DNA of 64,000 nt from Lates calcarifer (Eukaryota; Chordata; Actinopteri; Centropomidae). Under the pieces are notes generated by a model. It saw only the letters and a program-made list of their open reading frames with translations. It did not search any database and was not told the DNA's origin. Below, piece by piece: positions 53,707 to 64,000 of the stretch. Made by a program: the position numbers and the translations under genes. Position 1 is the stretch's first letter; each line of letters starts with the position of its first letter. The stretch covers positions 9,660,066-9,724,065 of the forward strand of contig NC_066838.1 in assembly GCF_001640805.2 (NCBI RefSeq), in the 5' to 3' direction.

Positions 53707-53752
53707 CACGTGTATGCGCGTGCGTGAGCGAGAGACACAGATCTGATATATA
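53707..53752 (-). promoter_or_regulatory. candidate promoter of the repeat-protein gene (TATA box and E-box)
   Basis: TATATA at 53747-53752 and CACGTG at 53707-53712 lie about 250-300 bp upstream of the minus-strand ATG. A CGTCA motif is at about 53673. CpGs are concentrated from 53640 to 53735. Start site not defined. Confidence 0.3.
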
Positions 53753-56700
53753 GCTAATTAATTGTTGGACACCGTGTGAACAGACTAGTGAGGGTATCAT
53801 CATCAGTTGCCTCCTCAGCATCTCTGTACTGATGAACAAGCGCAGCCATATCACTGCAGTTCACACTACCTTGACTCAGGGCACAGTTAGAGGTTACATC
53901 TGAAAATTAACCATGTTAACGCACTTGTAGGCTATAGCATTAAAAACCAAGCTCAAACACCAACAAACTGAAGACGTCTTTTCCATATTCCTGTGGATTC
54001 ATGCCATGATCCACTCAATTAAGTTAAACTGCAGTATGTTATGGGCTACTTCAGTGGACGGACAACATCTGATCATGATTATGTGTATGCTCTGACATTT
54101 TGATGCTGAATACAGTATATTTCTCTTCTCCAAGTGGGACGTTCTGTGCAGAAAATGTCACATGTATTGTTTTTCTCCCACAGATTGTCCTGGGCACCAT
54201 CCTGTCAGTGCAGATGGATCTGTCTGGACAGCACAGAGTCCAGGTGGTGGGACACATACCCAGTGGGTCAGTGGAACTGTGTCCTTGTCTGTGTTTCCTT
54301 GTCAGTTAATTAGTTATATTTAAATGTATTTTCTTAGCGTATTGTGTTTTATTGTTTGTTTGTTGTCGACTTCAAGCAATATGGATTTTGAGGAAGAAGT
54401 CAGGTACATTCATGACAGCTTTAACTTCTATTACTACTTTTGCTGATATTAAGCTGTTGTTGCAGGCTCTGCTTTTTGAATGAAGCAAAAAAAGGTAGAA
54501 AAGAGCTTATTACTTCCAGATGTGTAACCATGAAACAAAGGACATCATTGCAGGGTGCTTTAACCATAACTGTGACTTTTCTATTTCTATGATTTCATTT
54601 TGTCCAGTTATCTTTCTTCTATGCCTACTTTTTAATTGACTGAGTTTATTCAGGCAGGGTTTTCTCATGCATCTCATAGTTCACTACAACCAGCACCATT
54701 TTATGTTACATGACCCACATGATCCTGTTGAATTTCCTTGAAGGACACACAGTCAACATTGTGCAGAACAGAAAAGAGAACATTAACTATTCATATTAAT
54801 TAATCTATGGTAAAAACTATATATGTTGTCATATGTTCCCTAAATTATTTTGTTATATAGGTGGCTCTGTCTGGGGTGTATTTTCAGTAGCACAGACACT
54901 ACTGAATGATCATAGAAATATTAAAAGAATATTATAGGAATACTACAGGCAGCGGTGTGTCTATGATCCTCTTGCTCTCCTACAACTACACATTGCTATT
55001 CGTGACTTTGATCATGAAATTAGCAGTAGTTGTGTGTTCATAGTATGTAGTTTAGACAGTATTATAGATCCAGGATTAAAGTGACAGAAGGGCAGGGCTG
55101 AGATATTACGATCATCTGCTACTTCAGCACCAAGAACAGCACCATGGGTTTATCAATACACAGCACAGTTAGGTGACTCATATTTCAGAGCCATGGTTGG
55201 GGACATAGATTCAAACTTGCACAAACCTCAGTCAGATAAAGGATGAATGGGTCAGGCAGACTAGACTTACATATTCAACTAAACAACCACGCTGCCCCTG
55301 CACTCTCTCTGCTACTATGGGATAGAGAGGGGGGAGGCAGGTTAACAAGGGGGATGCATATTGGTCATTTTGCTAACAATGAGGATAGCATCCTGCCTCA
55401 AATCAGCTGCTGGTTAGACAATAACCCATTAACACACTTTTAAGATTCAACTAGTGTCTTGAGAATTCTGCAGATGAGAACCCATGGTTAACAAGCCTGA
55501 AAGAAATGATGAGGAGCGACCACAGCTCCATTCTCAGCAGTGACTTTGAATGGTGCGAAACCACAGATCCTGCTTTTTCTCACCAAAGGTTCCCAGTAAC
55601 CCAGTTACTGCAGACTTTCCTTTGAAGCCTCACAGTGAAAACTGCTGCAGGGAATGCTCTGTCAGTTTGTCCAAGTGAAAGGCAAAAGTCTGGTTAGATG
55701 GCACCTATGTAGAACATGCTTTAACCAAACATGCATTATGCAGGTCAGGTGGAATATTAATTAACTGAAAAGAGTAACACTTCTCCAAACTGACTGCAGT
55801 GACAAGAATGAAGGTCCTTGGTTTCTAAAAATCTTGTTTCAGACTTGATCCTCTGTGTATTAGAGAGATGATGAACTTGAAGTGCCAATTTTTGTATTTT
55901 GATTAGTTTTGTTTGAGTCAACTGATTAGTTTCCATTTCTTTCTATTTAACCCTTTCCTGAAAAATTACCCCAGCTCTACAAACATCATAATTACCAGGC
56001 CAACCAGCTGTCCTGTGTGCACACACCACACACCAATAGTAGCCCTGTGACGTACGGCAGTCTCAGCACAAACTGTTAAAAATGATCTTGTCTGTCTCTG
56101 TCTCAGGACCTGCTGGCTCTGGGTCTGTGCAACGCCATCGGAGGAATGCTTCAGTGCTTTGCTGTCAGCTGCTCCTTCTCTCACAGTATGGTCCAGGATA
56201 GTGTTGGTGTCAAATCACAGGTATGAACGTCCAAAAGACACAAAAACTCAAAACCACTCAACAGTGGAGAATATCTGTAGCCTACTTAAGTACAGTTTTG
56301 AGGTACTTGAGTATTTCAATTTTACACTACTTTACGTTCCACTACATTTCAAAGTCCACTGCATTTATCAGACAGCTCTGCTTACTAGTTACTTAGCCCT
56401 TGCTTTTACTTATAACAGAGTACATTTGTATTATGGTATTGAAACACTTAGTTAAGTAAAGGTTTTTAATACTTCTTCAGCCGCTGCTAGCCATTTTTAT
56501 TTTGTTCTATGTTAATGAAAGCCACCAACTGATACCTGTCTTTTTCCTCCTCTTTGTCGCTCTTTATTTACCTTTTTCCCCCTGTGTTGTGTTTTAATCT
56601 CCTATCGGCAGATGGCAGGTTTGGTATCAGCTTTGATGATTCTGACCACCTTGTCGAAGATCGGCCATCTCTTTGAGCAGCTGCCAAAGGTAAAGTACAT

Positions 56701-57559
56701 CTGAGATAACACCTGTCGTTTATGTTCATCATATCAGTTATCAAGCAAGGGCTCAAATCAGCAGCATCTCACCCACAAGAGTTTCTCTCTAAGTTAGAAG
56801 TGGCGTGAAGTGAGAACCAGTGCCGTGTCACATGATTCACAACAGTGCAAACAAAACAATCCCCAGAGGAGATGTAATTGTGGTGCCAATGCTTTTGTGA
56901 GGAGAGCAACAGCAACAAAGGTTTGAAGTGGCAGTTCTCCAGCTAGTATATTACTGTCCATAAAGCATGATAGAATGATGGTGGAATAATGTGAGTGATG
57001 ATGTTTTAAGAAATGTCAAGTCATACTCCAGCTGGATGAGACTCACTGTCACGATTATTCACATGTCTTAGCCAGTGTTCAGTAATGCCTTGCTCTGGTT
57101 ACAGACTGGTTACAAACAGTACCAATCTTCTTCTGATCACAGACTTTTCCTCTCACCTCCCTGCTTCTCTTCACCTGGTGTGGGTGGTGTCACTGATTTC
57201 CACGCTGATCTTTAACCTAGACCTGGGTCCGGGCAGAGAGAGGACTGCTAATCTACAGGACACAACAGTCAGTAATCATTTATACAGAGCATTCTTCACA
57301 TCACTGCTGTACAGCATAAAGGGTTCACTTTATATCACAAATCAGGTGGAGGGCACATGCAGGCAGCTTCTTTTTTTTTTACAACAGTTAATGACACCAT
57401 GATACCATTGTGGAAAACCTGCTCAGCTCTTCTGTACTTTTTAAATTTAGAAATATGACTGTTGCCCTCTGTATGTCAGACTGTTTTGGAAACCTACATA
57501 CACACTGTTTACCCAACCAAAGATATGTTCTAAATATTTTAGGCCAGAAAAACTATGAA

Positions 57560-58212
57560 GAAGAAAAATAATAATATAATACATCCATGCAAAAGATGGC
57601 CAAAATTTCTAACCGGCAGATCCTATTAGTAGTAGTGTATTCCTTGGAGAAACTGACATTACCAAGCATAGCTGTTCAGGAATCTCATATTAAATATAAC
57701 TGTACCCTCAGCAAAATTCTTTTGGACCTGGCTTTATGGGGAAATTGACTGGAAGAAAATCTAGTTGGTTGGATATAAATTTTGTCTCAACAATAAAGTT
57801 AAAGAGGTCTCTTACAGACTCACGCACCGAATATCTCGAAGAGATTTCGAATTGATGTTGAATGCTCTTGTACCTTCTGTGGAGTGGAAGACGAAAACTG
57901 GATCATGCAAATCAGCTGAAAGAAAAGGACATTTTATTTGCTTTGATGACATCGAGAAAGAGAAAGATATTTTACAACTTCTATTTTTGGAAATTACATA
58001 AAAAAATGGACGGACTGGAAGTTTTCCAAAGTCCAGTTTTGAACATTATTTGCAAGAACTGATCCAATATGGCATTACAATTAAAGGACTAGAGAATAAG
58101 AAATTTTTTGTTAGTTTTTTCCCCCTGTATACTCATTTGTACACTCTATTTTATACGCCTGGCAACAACAGTATTACTGTATATACAGTTGTTAATAAAG
58201 CGTCAAAAAAAA
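57560..58212 (+). mobile_element. 3' end of an L1-like LINE (5'-truncated, decayed)
   Basis: Fragmented reading frames resemble the C-terminal end of L1-type ORF2. A Cys segment (SCTFCGVEDENW, near 57870) is followed by a frame-broken tail (KWTDWKFSKVQF and EHYLQELIQY, about 58000-58070). The element ends with AATAAA (58194-58199) and a short A run (58205-58212), the usual LINE 3' end. Several stops and frame changes show it is dead. The 5' boundary is approximate, and no target duplication was identified. Confidence 0.6.
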
Positions 58213-59094
58213 TCTATCCGGCACGCATCACGTACCTATAGACAGTATGGGCGCACCCAGCCCATGGATATATCCGTGAGTAGTGATGGGTACATTCCTA
58301 TAACTGTATTGACAATGCTGACACTGTGTTGGTGTATCGCTTAATAGCGACATCTGCTGGATTTCAAAAATCATTGCAGGCAACCTGGATAAAGAGTGTG
58401 GAGAGAGACTGAACTAGGTTCATTCATTCTGACACCAAATGAGTGAAGAATTGTCCCGTTTGTATAAACCAGCTGATGATAAAGTGCTAACTGAATGAAA
58501 AAGAAGTGTATATATTACAATTAATTTGAATATGACCAAAATAATAGGACTATGACTAATACAGTATGTCAAACGCAGAATTTACAAAAATCTTTTTTGC
58601 AAGGAAGTATAAGTGAAAAACCTGAAATCTTTTGTTTTGTTAAAGTCATCTAGGAAATATAAGCTTGTGTACTTTCATGTGAGGGGAGATGGCAGGGTTT
58701 ATACATTTTTTATTAAGAAAGAGAAGTTTTCGTAGCATGTTGGGAAAATGGAAAATGAGTCGAAAGTTCCGCTTCCTGGTAAACACAATTTCCTGGTAAA
58801 CACGCACCGATGCGGGGTTTCGCTCTTTGTGCTTGATACACGCAGCGACGCCTCAGAATTGTTTGACCCATCACTATCCATGAGCATCACCAACTAGATC
58901 TGGATGCTAAAACAAACTCCGGAGCCGCTTTTTTGTCGAACAGAAGTGAGACTGAACACACCTGCGGCGCGACGGTAAGGTAAACAGTTTGCGGCTAGCG
59001 TTAGCATTAGTGTTATCGGAGTGCGTTAGCATTAGCATTACCTTGTAATGACATCATTAAGTCAATTTTCATTCGTTTATATCGCGTTGGTAAG

Positions 59095-59590
59095 AATGTG
59101 TTTGTGTTTCTGTGACTAAAGACTGACATGAGTTATGGTATGGTATGGCGGTAACTTTAGTAGTAATCAATTTGTCTGTTTGCAACTCTGCAAACAGTCC
59201 ACCCCCAACACAATGGGCTTTCAGTAATCCCATTTAGCGCCATCCATGTGTTCCATCCTGGTCATTTTTAAACTCCGTTTATGGTGTTTTATCATGTCGT
59301 TGTCACCGGTTTGTAGCTATCTCTGGTCATTTTATATCATATTGCGTCTCTACCTGGGTGTTTCATTAGCATTAGTGGAGAGCATTAGCATTCGAGTCTA
59401 GCCTTAACATTAGCTTAACCTTTGGGGCCTTTTCCTCTTTGACGTCGTTTTTATTTGTGTGGGTTAAAGTGTTTTTGTGTTTCTGTGACTAAAGCGTCCC
59501 TGATATGAGTTATGGAGGGTGGTAACTGTAGTAGTCAGTTTGTCTGTTTACAGTTCTGCAGACATTTAATTGCTTTTTTGTAACTTTGTG
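59095..59590. repeat. two-copy direct repeat (about 110 bp, ~375 bp apart) in GT-rich sequence
   Basis: GTGTTTCTGTGACTAAAG ... GAGTTATGG ... AATTTGTCTGTTTGC at about 59100-59210 recurs at about 59473-59565. Degenerate CATTTTGTGTCTCTTTGT-type words continue to 59900. Confidence 0.7.
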
Positions 59591-60873
59591 CTCCATCCTG
59601 GTCATTTTAAGTCAGTTTTCAGTTATCTTGTCAATGATGATCATTTTGTGTCTCTTTGTGGTGCTATTGCATCGTTTTGCGTCTCTAGCTGGCTGTTTTA
59701 CATTTACTTATGGTCAGCTTCTCTGTGTTTGTTTTGCATTGTATTGTGTCTTTGTAGTTTTGTGTGTATTCCGGGGCATTTAACGTTTCTTTGTGGTCAT
59801 TTTGTGTTTCAGTGTGGCAGTAAAGCATCTCATTGTAATCATTTTGCGACTCAGTTTTTTTTTTGCCTCTGTCGTTTTGTGTGTCTTTGTAGCTTTGTGG
59901 TGGTTATCTGTTATGTTGTTAGCTAAATGGATAGCTTTGGATAGCAGTGATCCCTGTTGTGTATATTATTTATGAGAAATTTGTTTGTACTGTCTTGAGA
60001 TTTTATTGAGCTCAGTTTTGTGTTAAATACAAGCTTGAAAACTAGACTGTAACTCTGTGCTTGTCCACAAGAGTAGGTCACAATGTATGAGCTTAGATTC
60101 CTGTTAGAAATTATTACAAAAACTATTTTAAAAATCGTTTTTCTCTCTGAGATCAATGAAGTCATATTTGTGATATGTGTGATTGTCAAGGTTCTAATGT
60201 TAAGTTTTCAGTGTTGTTTTCTTTTATACTGTTCAAGTTTTGGAGGAGAACTATTCTTTATAATTGCATTTTTTTTTTTCCCCAGATTTACTAGTTCAGC
60301 TGCTGCAGCCTGGACAGAAACACCAGCTTTCACCTTACAAACAAAACAGGTATGTGTTCTAAAGATTTACCCAGTCTGGAAAAAACGTGTTGATGAGCTA
60401 AATTATTAATGTTAGTAACAGTGTTACTGTTCAAATCCATGGTATTTAGTGAGTTTAGTTTTGGATATAATAACTGATTAATCATGATATATAAATTGTC
60501 AGAAAATAGTACTAATTTTTAAACAGGCAAAATAGTTGTCTGTTAATTTTCTGCCTGTGGACTGAAGTATATTTGAAAATATACTGAGTTAAAACCCTGC
60601 TTTCAGAAATGTACTTAAGTGAAAGTTTTTATTATGCAATTCACAGTAATATACATGATTCCTCCAGTGGTTAGTTGACAATTAATATAGAAATTTATGA
60701 TGATCATTTTAGCAAATTTTTCCCAAATATTTATTGTTATTGATTCCTAAAGATGTGATGTTTTTTCTTGTCGTAAGTGACACTAAATAGTCCTCCTCTA
60801 ACGTTTGGAAAGTTTTCTGGTTTAGCTTCTCACTCTCTCCCCCTCTTTCCCCTCTCTCTTTCTTTCTCCATAA

Positions 60874-61265
60874 GCCTGGCACACACCAAAAGAGTTTTTA
60901 AATCTTACCCGATGTAGAAAATGTGAGACCACACACATGATGACAAATATTGTCAGATTTCACAGTTTTGTTCTTAAAGTGTGTGATGTGCAGCGAGAAG
61001 ACCAACACAGCACACCACACACTAACAGATTCACCCCCAACAACCTGAGTCTGAACTCAGAGAGCTCCAAATCTCACAACTTTAGAGTAAACAAACATGG
61101 TGGACGACAATGCCTCTTGTTTGTTGAGCTTCTGTCTTCAGATCAGATCAGGGAGGGTAAAATCTGACAAGATCAACTTAAGAACCAACTGATAATCGGA
61201 ATTCTGATAGGGAGGGGGGATTTGGGCCGATAATCAGCCTGATTATCTTTTGGTGTGTACCCTGC
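60874..61265. mobile_element. MITE-like element with terminal inverted repeats
   Basis: The left end GCCTGGCACACACCAAAAGA pairs with the right end, whose reverse complement is GCAGGGTACACACCAAAAGA. About 390 bp, no coding capacity. An obvious target duplication was not found, so superfamily is open. Confidence 0.5.
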
Positions 61266-61347
61266 TTTACTCTTTCTCTCTAGCCGCCAGAGCAGCTTCT
61301 TTTGTCTTTGTGTATAAAGCAAATTTAACTCTTGGACTAGTTCTGAT

Positions 61348-61790
61348 CAAGGGTGCCAGAAGTAGGGGGGCCAAGGGGCCAGTGGCCCCACCCCCATTTC
61401 AAACCCCTGACCCACATTCTTATTAGTCACATAATTGTATCGCTGCATCAATCACTCTCCTCCACTCTAAGACATTAGGTAAAATGAAGCAGGCAAGCAT
61501 AGAACAAGAAAAATATTTAAATATTAATTCAATCAAAGAGGACATTGTGTAACCAGGGGGACCATCAGTTGTTTATCAAATTCACACTCTTGCGGCCAGC
61601 TGTGTCCCGCAGATGCAGGCAATAAGCCAGTGAGAGCAGGACCTTCCCCCTCTCCCCATGTCACGATGTGTGGTCTCCCACAGCAGCTAGTGGTGAGCTC
61701 AGAATATTCAAATGGATTTGTTGCTCAGTATGGGTAGATTAGCTTACTCTTTCTGGTCCCCCCACTTCTGATATGAATCCGGCGCCCTTG
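61348..61790. mobile_element. hAT-type non-autonomous DNA transposon (443 bp)
   Basis: Ends CAAGGGTGCC and GGCGCCCTTG are inverted repeats with one mismatch. Further in, AGAAGTAGGGGGG pairs with CCCCCCACTTCT. The perfect 8-bp target duplication GTTCTGAT flanks it (61340-61347 and 61791-61798). 8-bp duplications and CA-starting short TIRs are typical of hAT elements. No transposase ORF. Confidence 0.85.
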
Positions 61791-63029
61791 GTTCTGATTA
61801 GTCCAGAACCAGTTAGTTCTTTGTCAATTCTTTGTAGATTTAGTGTCGTTTACTTCTCTATCTTTTGACAATTTCAAGTTCAATACCCAGAAACTTTCTG
61901 TGCTTTTATTTTGGTATGTTAAAAGTCACATCTTTATATTATTTATACTTAATGTTTGTTTTGTTCTTCTCCACAGGATTCAAACTTTAACTATTTAATC
62001 ACAGAGAGAAGAGACAGATGTGAAGACATTTCCAGAAGGTCAGTGTTAGTTTATTCTTTACAGTGTGCTGCAGTTTGACACTTTAAAACCTCATGTCTGG
62101 AACAAATAGCAAAAATTTAAAGCTGCTGTAACTTATCAGTAACAATGTGGCTGTAAAAATATTATTATAATAATTATTATAATATTTAAAGGTTTTCAAT
62201 ATATTTATACTTATGTATAAAAGCCTTCAAAAATGTCTATACATTAAGTATCAAACCCATAAAAAGTTAAGTACAAAACCTTAAACAATAAGTCAGAAAA
62301 CATGTATAAAGTCTTTAAAAATATATTTAACTCTAAAATGTCTGAACACCCTTTTGAAAGTTTAATATAAAACCATGAGAAATATATTTTCAAAAAGTTT
62401 GTAAGAATGTAATGAATGTAACGTAAGAATCATCATATTTTTCTTAAAATAAAAAACAATAGAATGATTTGTATAATATCAGTTTCAAAATAGATAAATG
62501 CAACTCAAACGTTTAGGAAGAAACTTTTACTGATTTTATTCCAGACAACATTTAACAAATCACAGCAAAGATAATGACAGACATTTGACCACAAGGAAAC
62601 ATTTGTTAGAGTTAGGGTTAATGTAGTTATGAGCACATTTTCCCAAGATAAACATGTCTACTAAGCATCTTTGTGATCATTTAACTGCTTGTGATACAAT
62701 TATTAATTAGTTCGTATCATAAGCAGCTGAACGTTCTGCCAGGTGTTTAATAAAGATATATTAGTCTGTGGAAAATGTGCCCATGACTATATTACAGATG
62801 GTAGAGAAAAACAAAGCATTTTCACTTGAACAACAGGAAACTAACACTGTTTTCAGCAGTTAGATGGTGGATGTCTTTTATCTAATTAACAGTTTAGTAA
62901 CACTTTTGTTTTCTTTCATCCACTTCAGGTCTTCAGCTGCTGTCATCTCATTCTGCAGAGACAAGTATTATGTATGTATTATGGAAATTGATCAGTTAAT
63001 CTAAATATTTTTGACATAATTTGTTTTAT

Positions 63030-63990
63030 GTTGTTATGCCTTACTATACTGGGACATTTTTTCTGCCATACTATATTATAACATTTTTCTGACATCTTAG
63101 TATACTATGACATGTGGCTTAAGACAATGGACCTATCGTAAAATAGCCATCTTGCCTTGTTTTCCACAGACACACAAATTCTCACCTCTATACAGTGTTT
63201 GTGGGTTATATTAGATTTTGGTTCAAACAGCGCAATATCAGTACTCAAATCCAACCTATTACTGTGTACATAGTCCTGTTTATAATTTTTATATATTGTT
63301 ATATATTATCTTGTCTTCTTTATATAAAGTCTTTTTCTATGTTTGCTGTCGCAATATTGAATTTCCCCGTTGTGGGACTGAAAGGATTATCCTACTCAAA
63401 TAAATACTTCTGAACACTGAATATTTTGCTAGTCTGTTTAATATGGTATGAAAGTGAATATTTGTAGCAGGGGGTTAGGGCTTTTAGCCAGAGATTAGGT
63501 TATGTTAGATTATTTGGCATTTCTGCATTACACAATCACTTTCGTGATATTAATTCAAAAATAGAGAAACTCAACTCAAAAGTTATACTATGACATTTGA
63601 GTTTTTATGCCTTACAACATTTTTGACACAATGCTATACTATGGCATTTCTATGACATTTCGTCACATCCATTTGGCATCTATTGATGGCTTTTAACGCC
63701 TTACTATACTATGACATTTTTACATGTTTTTTTAAACACCTTGCTATGCTATAACATTTTTTAGGGAATTTTACCCTTTACTATACTATGATTTATTGAT
63801 GATGTTGATGGTGACTTATTATACATTATAAATTTTTCCATGGTTTTTAATGTCTTTCTGAACAATGACTTTTTAAAATAAAAATTTGATGCTTTACTAG
63901 ATGAGTTTTCCACATTTTTTGACACCATAATGTAGTATGGCATTTTTGATACCTTGCGATAACAAAACATCTTTACTTCTATTTTGGATT
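63030..63990. repeat. degenerate AT-rich repeat with CTATACTATGACATTTTT-type words
   Basis: Words such as CTTACTATACTATGACATTT recur irregularly (about 63040, 63110, 63590, 63705, 63780, 63900). Spacing varies, so this is an old decayed tandem or low-complexity array. It continues to the window edge. No gene is seen after 63415. Confidence 0.55.
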
Positions 63991-64000
63991 ACTATTACTT

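Larger units (their letters stand above)
45692..57240 (+). pseudogene. SLC26-type anion exchanger relic (unprocessed pseudogene)
   Basis: Separate blocks on one strand encode consecutive pieces of an SLC26 membrane domain, each with splice sites. 45692-45844 (153 nt): SLVSMVILIGGKMLNEHFKN, with in-frame TAG at 45830-45832 inside the usual P-x-P-x-E-L site. 54184-54266 (83 nt): IVLGTILSVQMDLSG...GHIPSG. 56107-56220 (114 nt): DLLALGLCNAIGGMLQCF...SMVQDS. 56612-56689 (78 nt): MAGLVSALMILTTLSKIG. A decayed stretch near 57170-57230 reads LVWVVSLISTLIFNLDLG. Block lengths and order match the conserved SLC26 exon plan as I recall it. The exon expected between the second and third blocks, earlier exons and the cytosolic STAS part were not found. 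The stop and missing exons indicate a dead copy. Member identity (SLC26A5/A6-like) is unresolved. Confidence 0.8.
58930..63415 (+). ncRNA. possible spliced transcript, coding potential not seen
   Basis: A CpG-rich segment (about 58790-58980) ends GCGCGACG|gtaagg at 58974, like a first exon. Acceptor/donor-bounded segments follow: about 60286-60350 (ccccag...gtatgt), about 61978-62038 (ccacag...gtcagt) and from about 62930 (cttcag...). A last acceptor-like site near 63170 is followed by AATAAA at about 63399. The exon sequences have no shared open frame. It may be a long non-coding RNA or the untranslated 5' part of a gene to the right. Exon linkage is inferred only from splice motifs. Confidence 0.3.

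Noticed and set aside
53374..53727. 117-codon plus-strand ORF
   Set aside because: Antisense to the start exon and 5' region of the repeat-protein gene, with no homology clue.

Overview
The window is vertebrate nuclear DNA from a bony fish. It has intron-rich genes with consensus GT-AG junctions, abundant CA/GT microsatellites, and teleost-type mobile elements: a chromodomain Ty3/Gypsy LTR element, an L1-like 3' end and a hAT-type MITE. The gene order tp73 - wrap73 - tprg1l is the same as the TP73-WRAP73-TPRG1L block on human 1p36. Species cannot be named from the sequence.

Layout. (1) 1-12.5 kb, minus strand: 5' part of tp73. It contains the full-length (TA) start exon, exon 3, the exon that enters the DNA-binding domain, and an alternative delta-N start exon with a p53-type element about 290 bp upstream. 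The rest of tp73 lies off the left edge. (2) 12.5-27.1 kb, plus strand: complete wrap73 (12 coding exons, 449 aa), head-to-head with tp73, with a ZNF143-type site and an inverted CCAAT box near its 5' end. (3) 29.2-31.8 kb, minus strand: complete tprg1l (6 coding exons, 281 aa), convergent with wrap73. (4) 34.0-44.3 kb: a small tandem array of a secreted C1q-domain gene. One copy is intact (35.2-36.5 kb), one is broken, and a 3'-flank relic suggests a third. The broken copy is split by a 5.6 kb chromoviral LTR retrotransposon with 5-bp target duplications, related LTRs and decayed ORFs. (5) 45.7-57.2 kb: scattered exons of an SLC26-type anion exchanger relic on the plus strand. Inside it, on the minus strand, is a candidate two-exon gene of unknown family (50.4-53.5 kb) encoding a Pro/Ala/His/Tyr repeat protein with an acidic, Ser/Asp-rich, basic tail. 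It is followed by two unusual tandem arrays: 22 copies of an exact 40-bp unit, and about nine cassettes of roughly 210 bp. Both carry splice-donor consensus on the minus strand. (6) 57.5-64 kb: an L1-like 3' end, a possible spliced non-coding transcript (58.9-63.4 kb), two MITE-like elements and AT-rich degenerate repeats.

The conserved block combines a p53-family regulator with a centrosomal WD-repeat protein that shares its promoter region. The right half is fast-evolving sequence shaped by tandem duplication and transposition. The most novel items are the unknown minus-strand repeat-protein gene and the splice-site-bearing arrays beside it.
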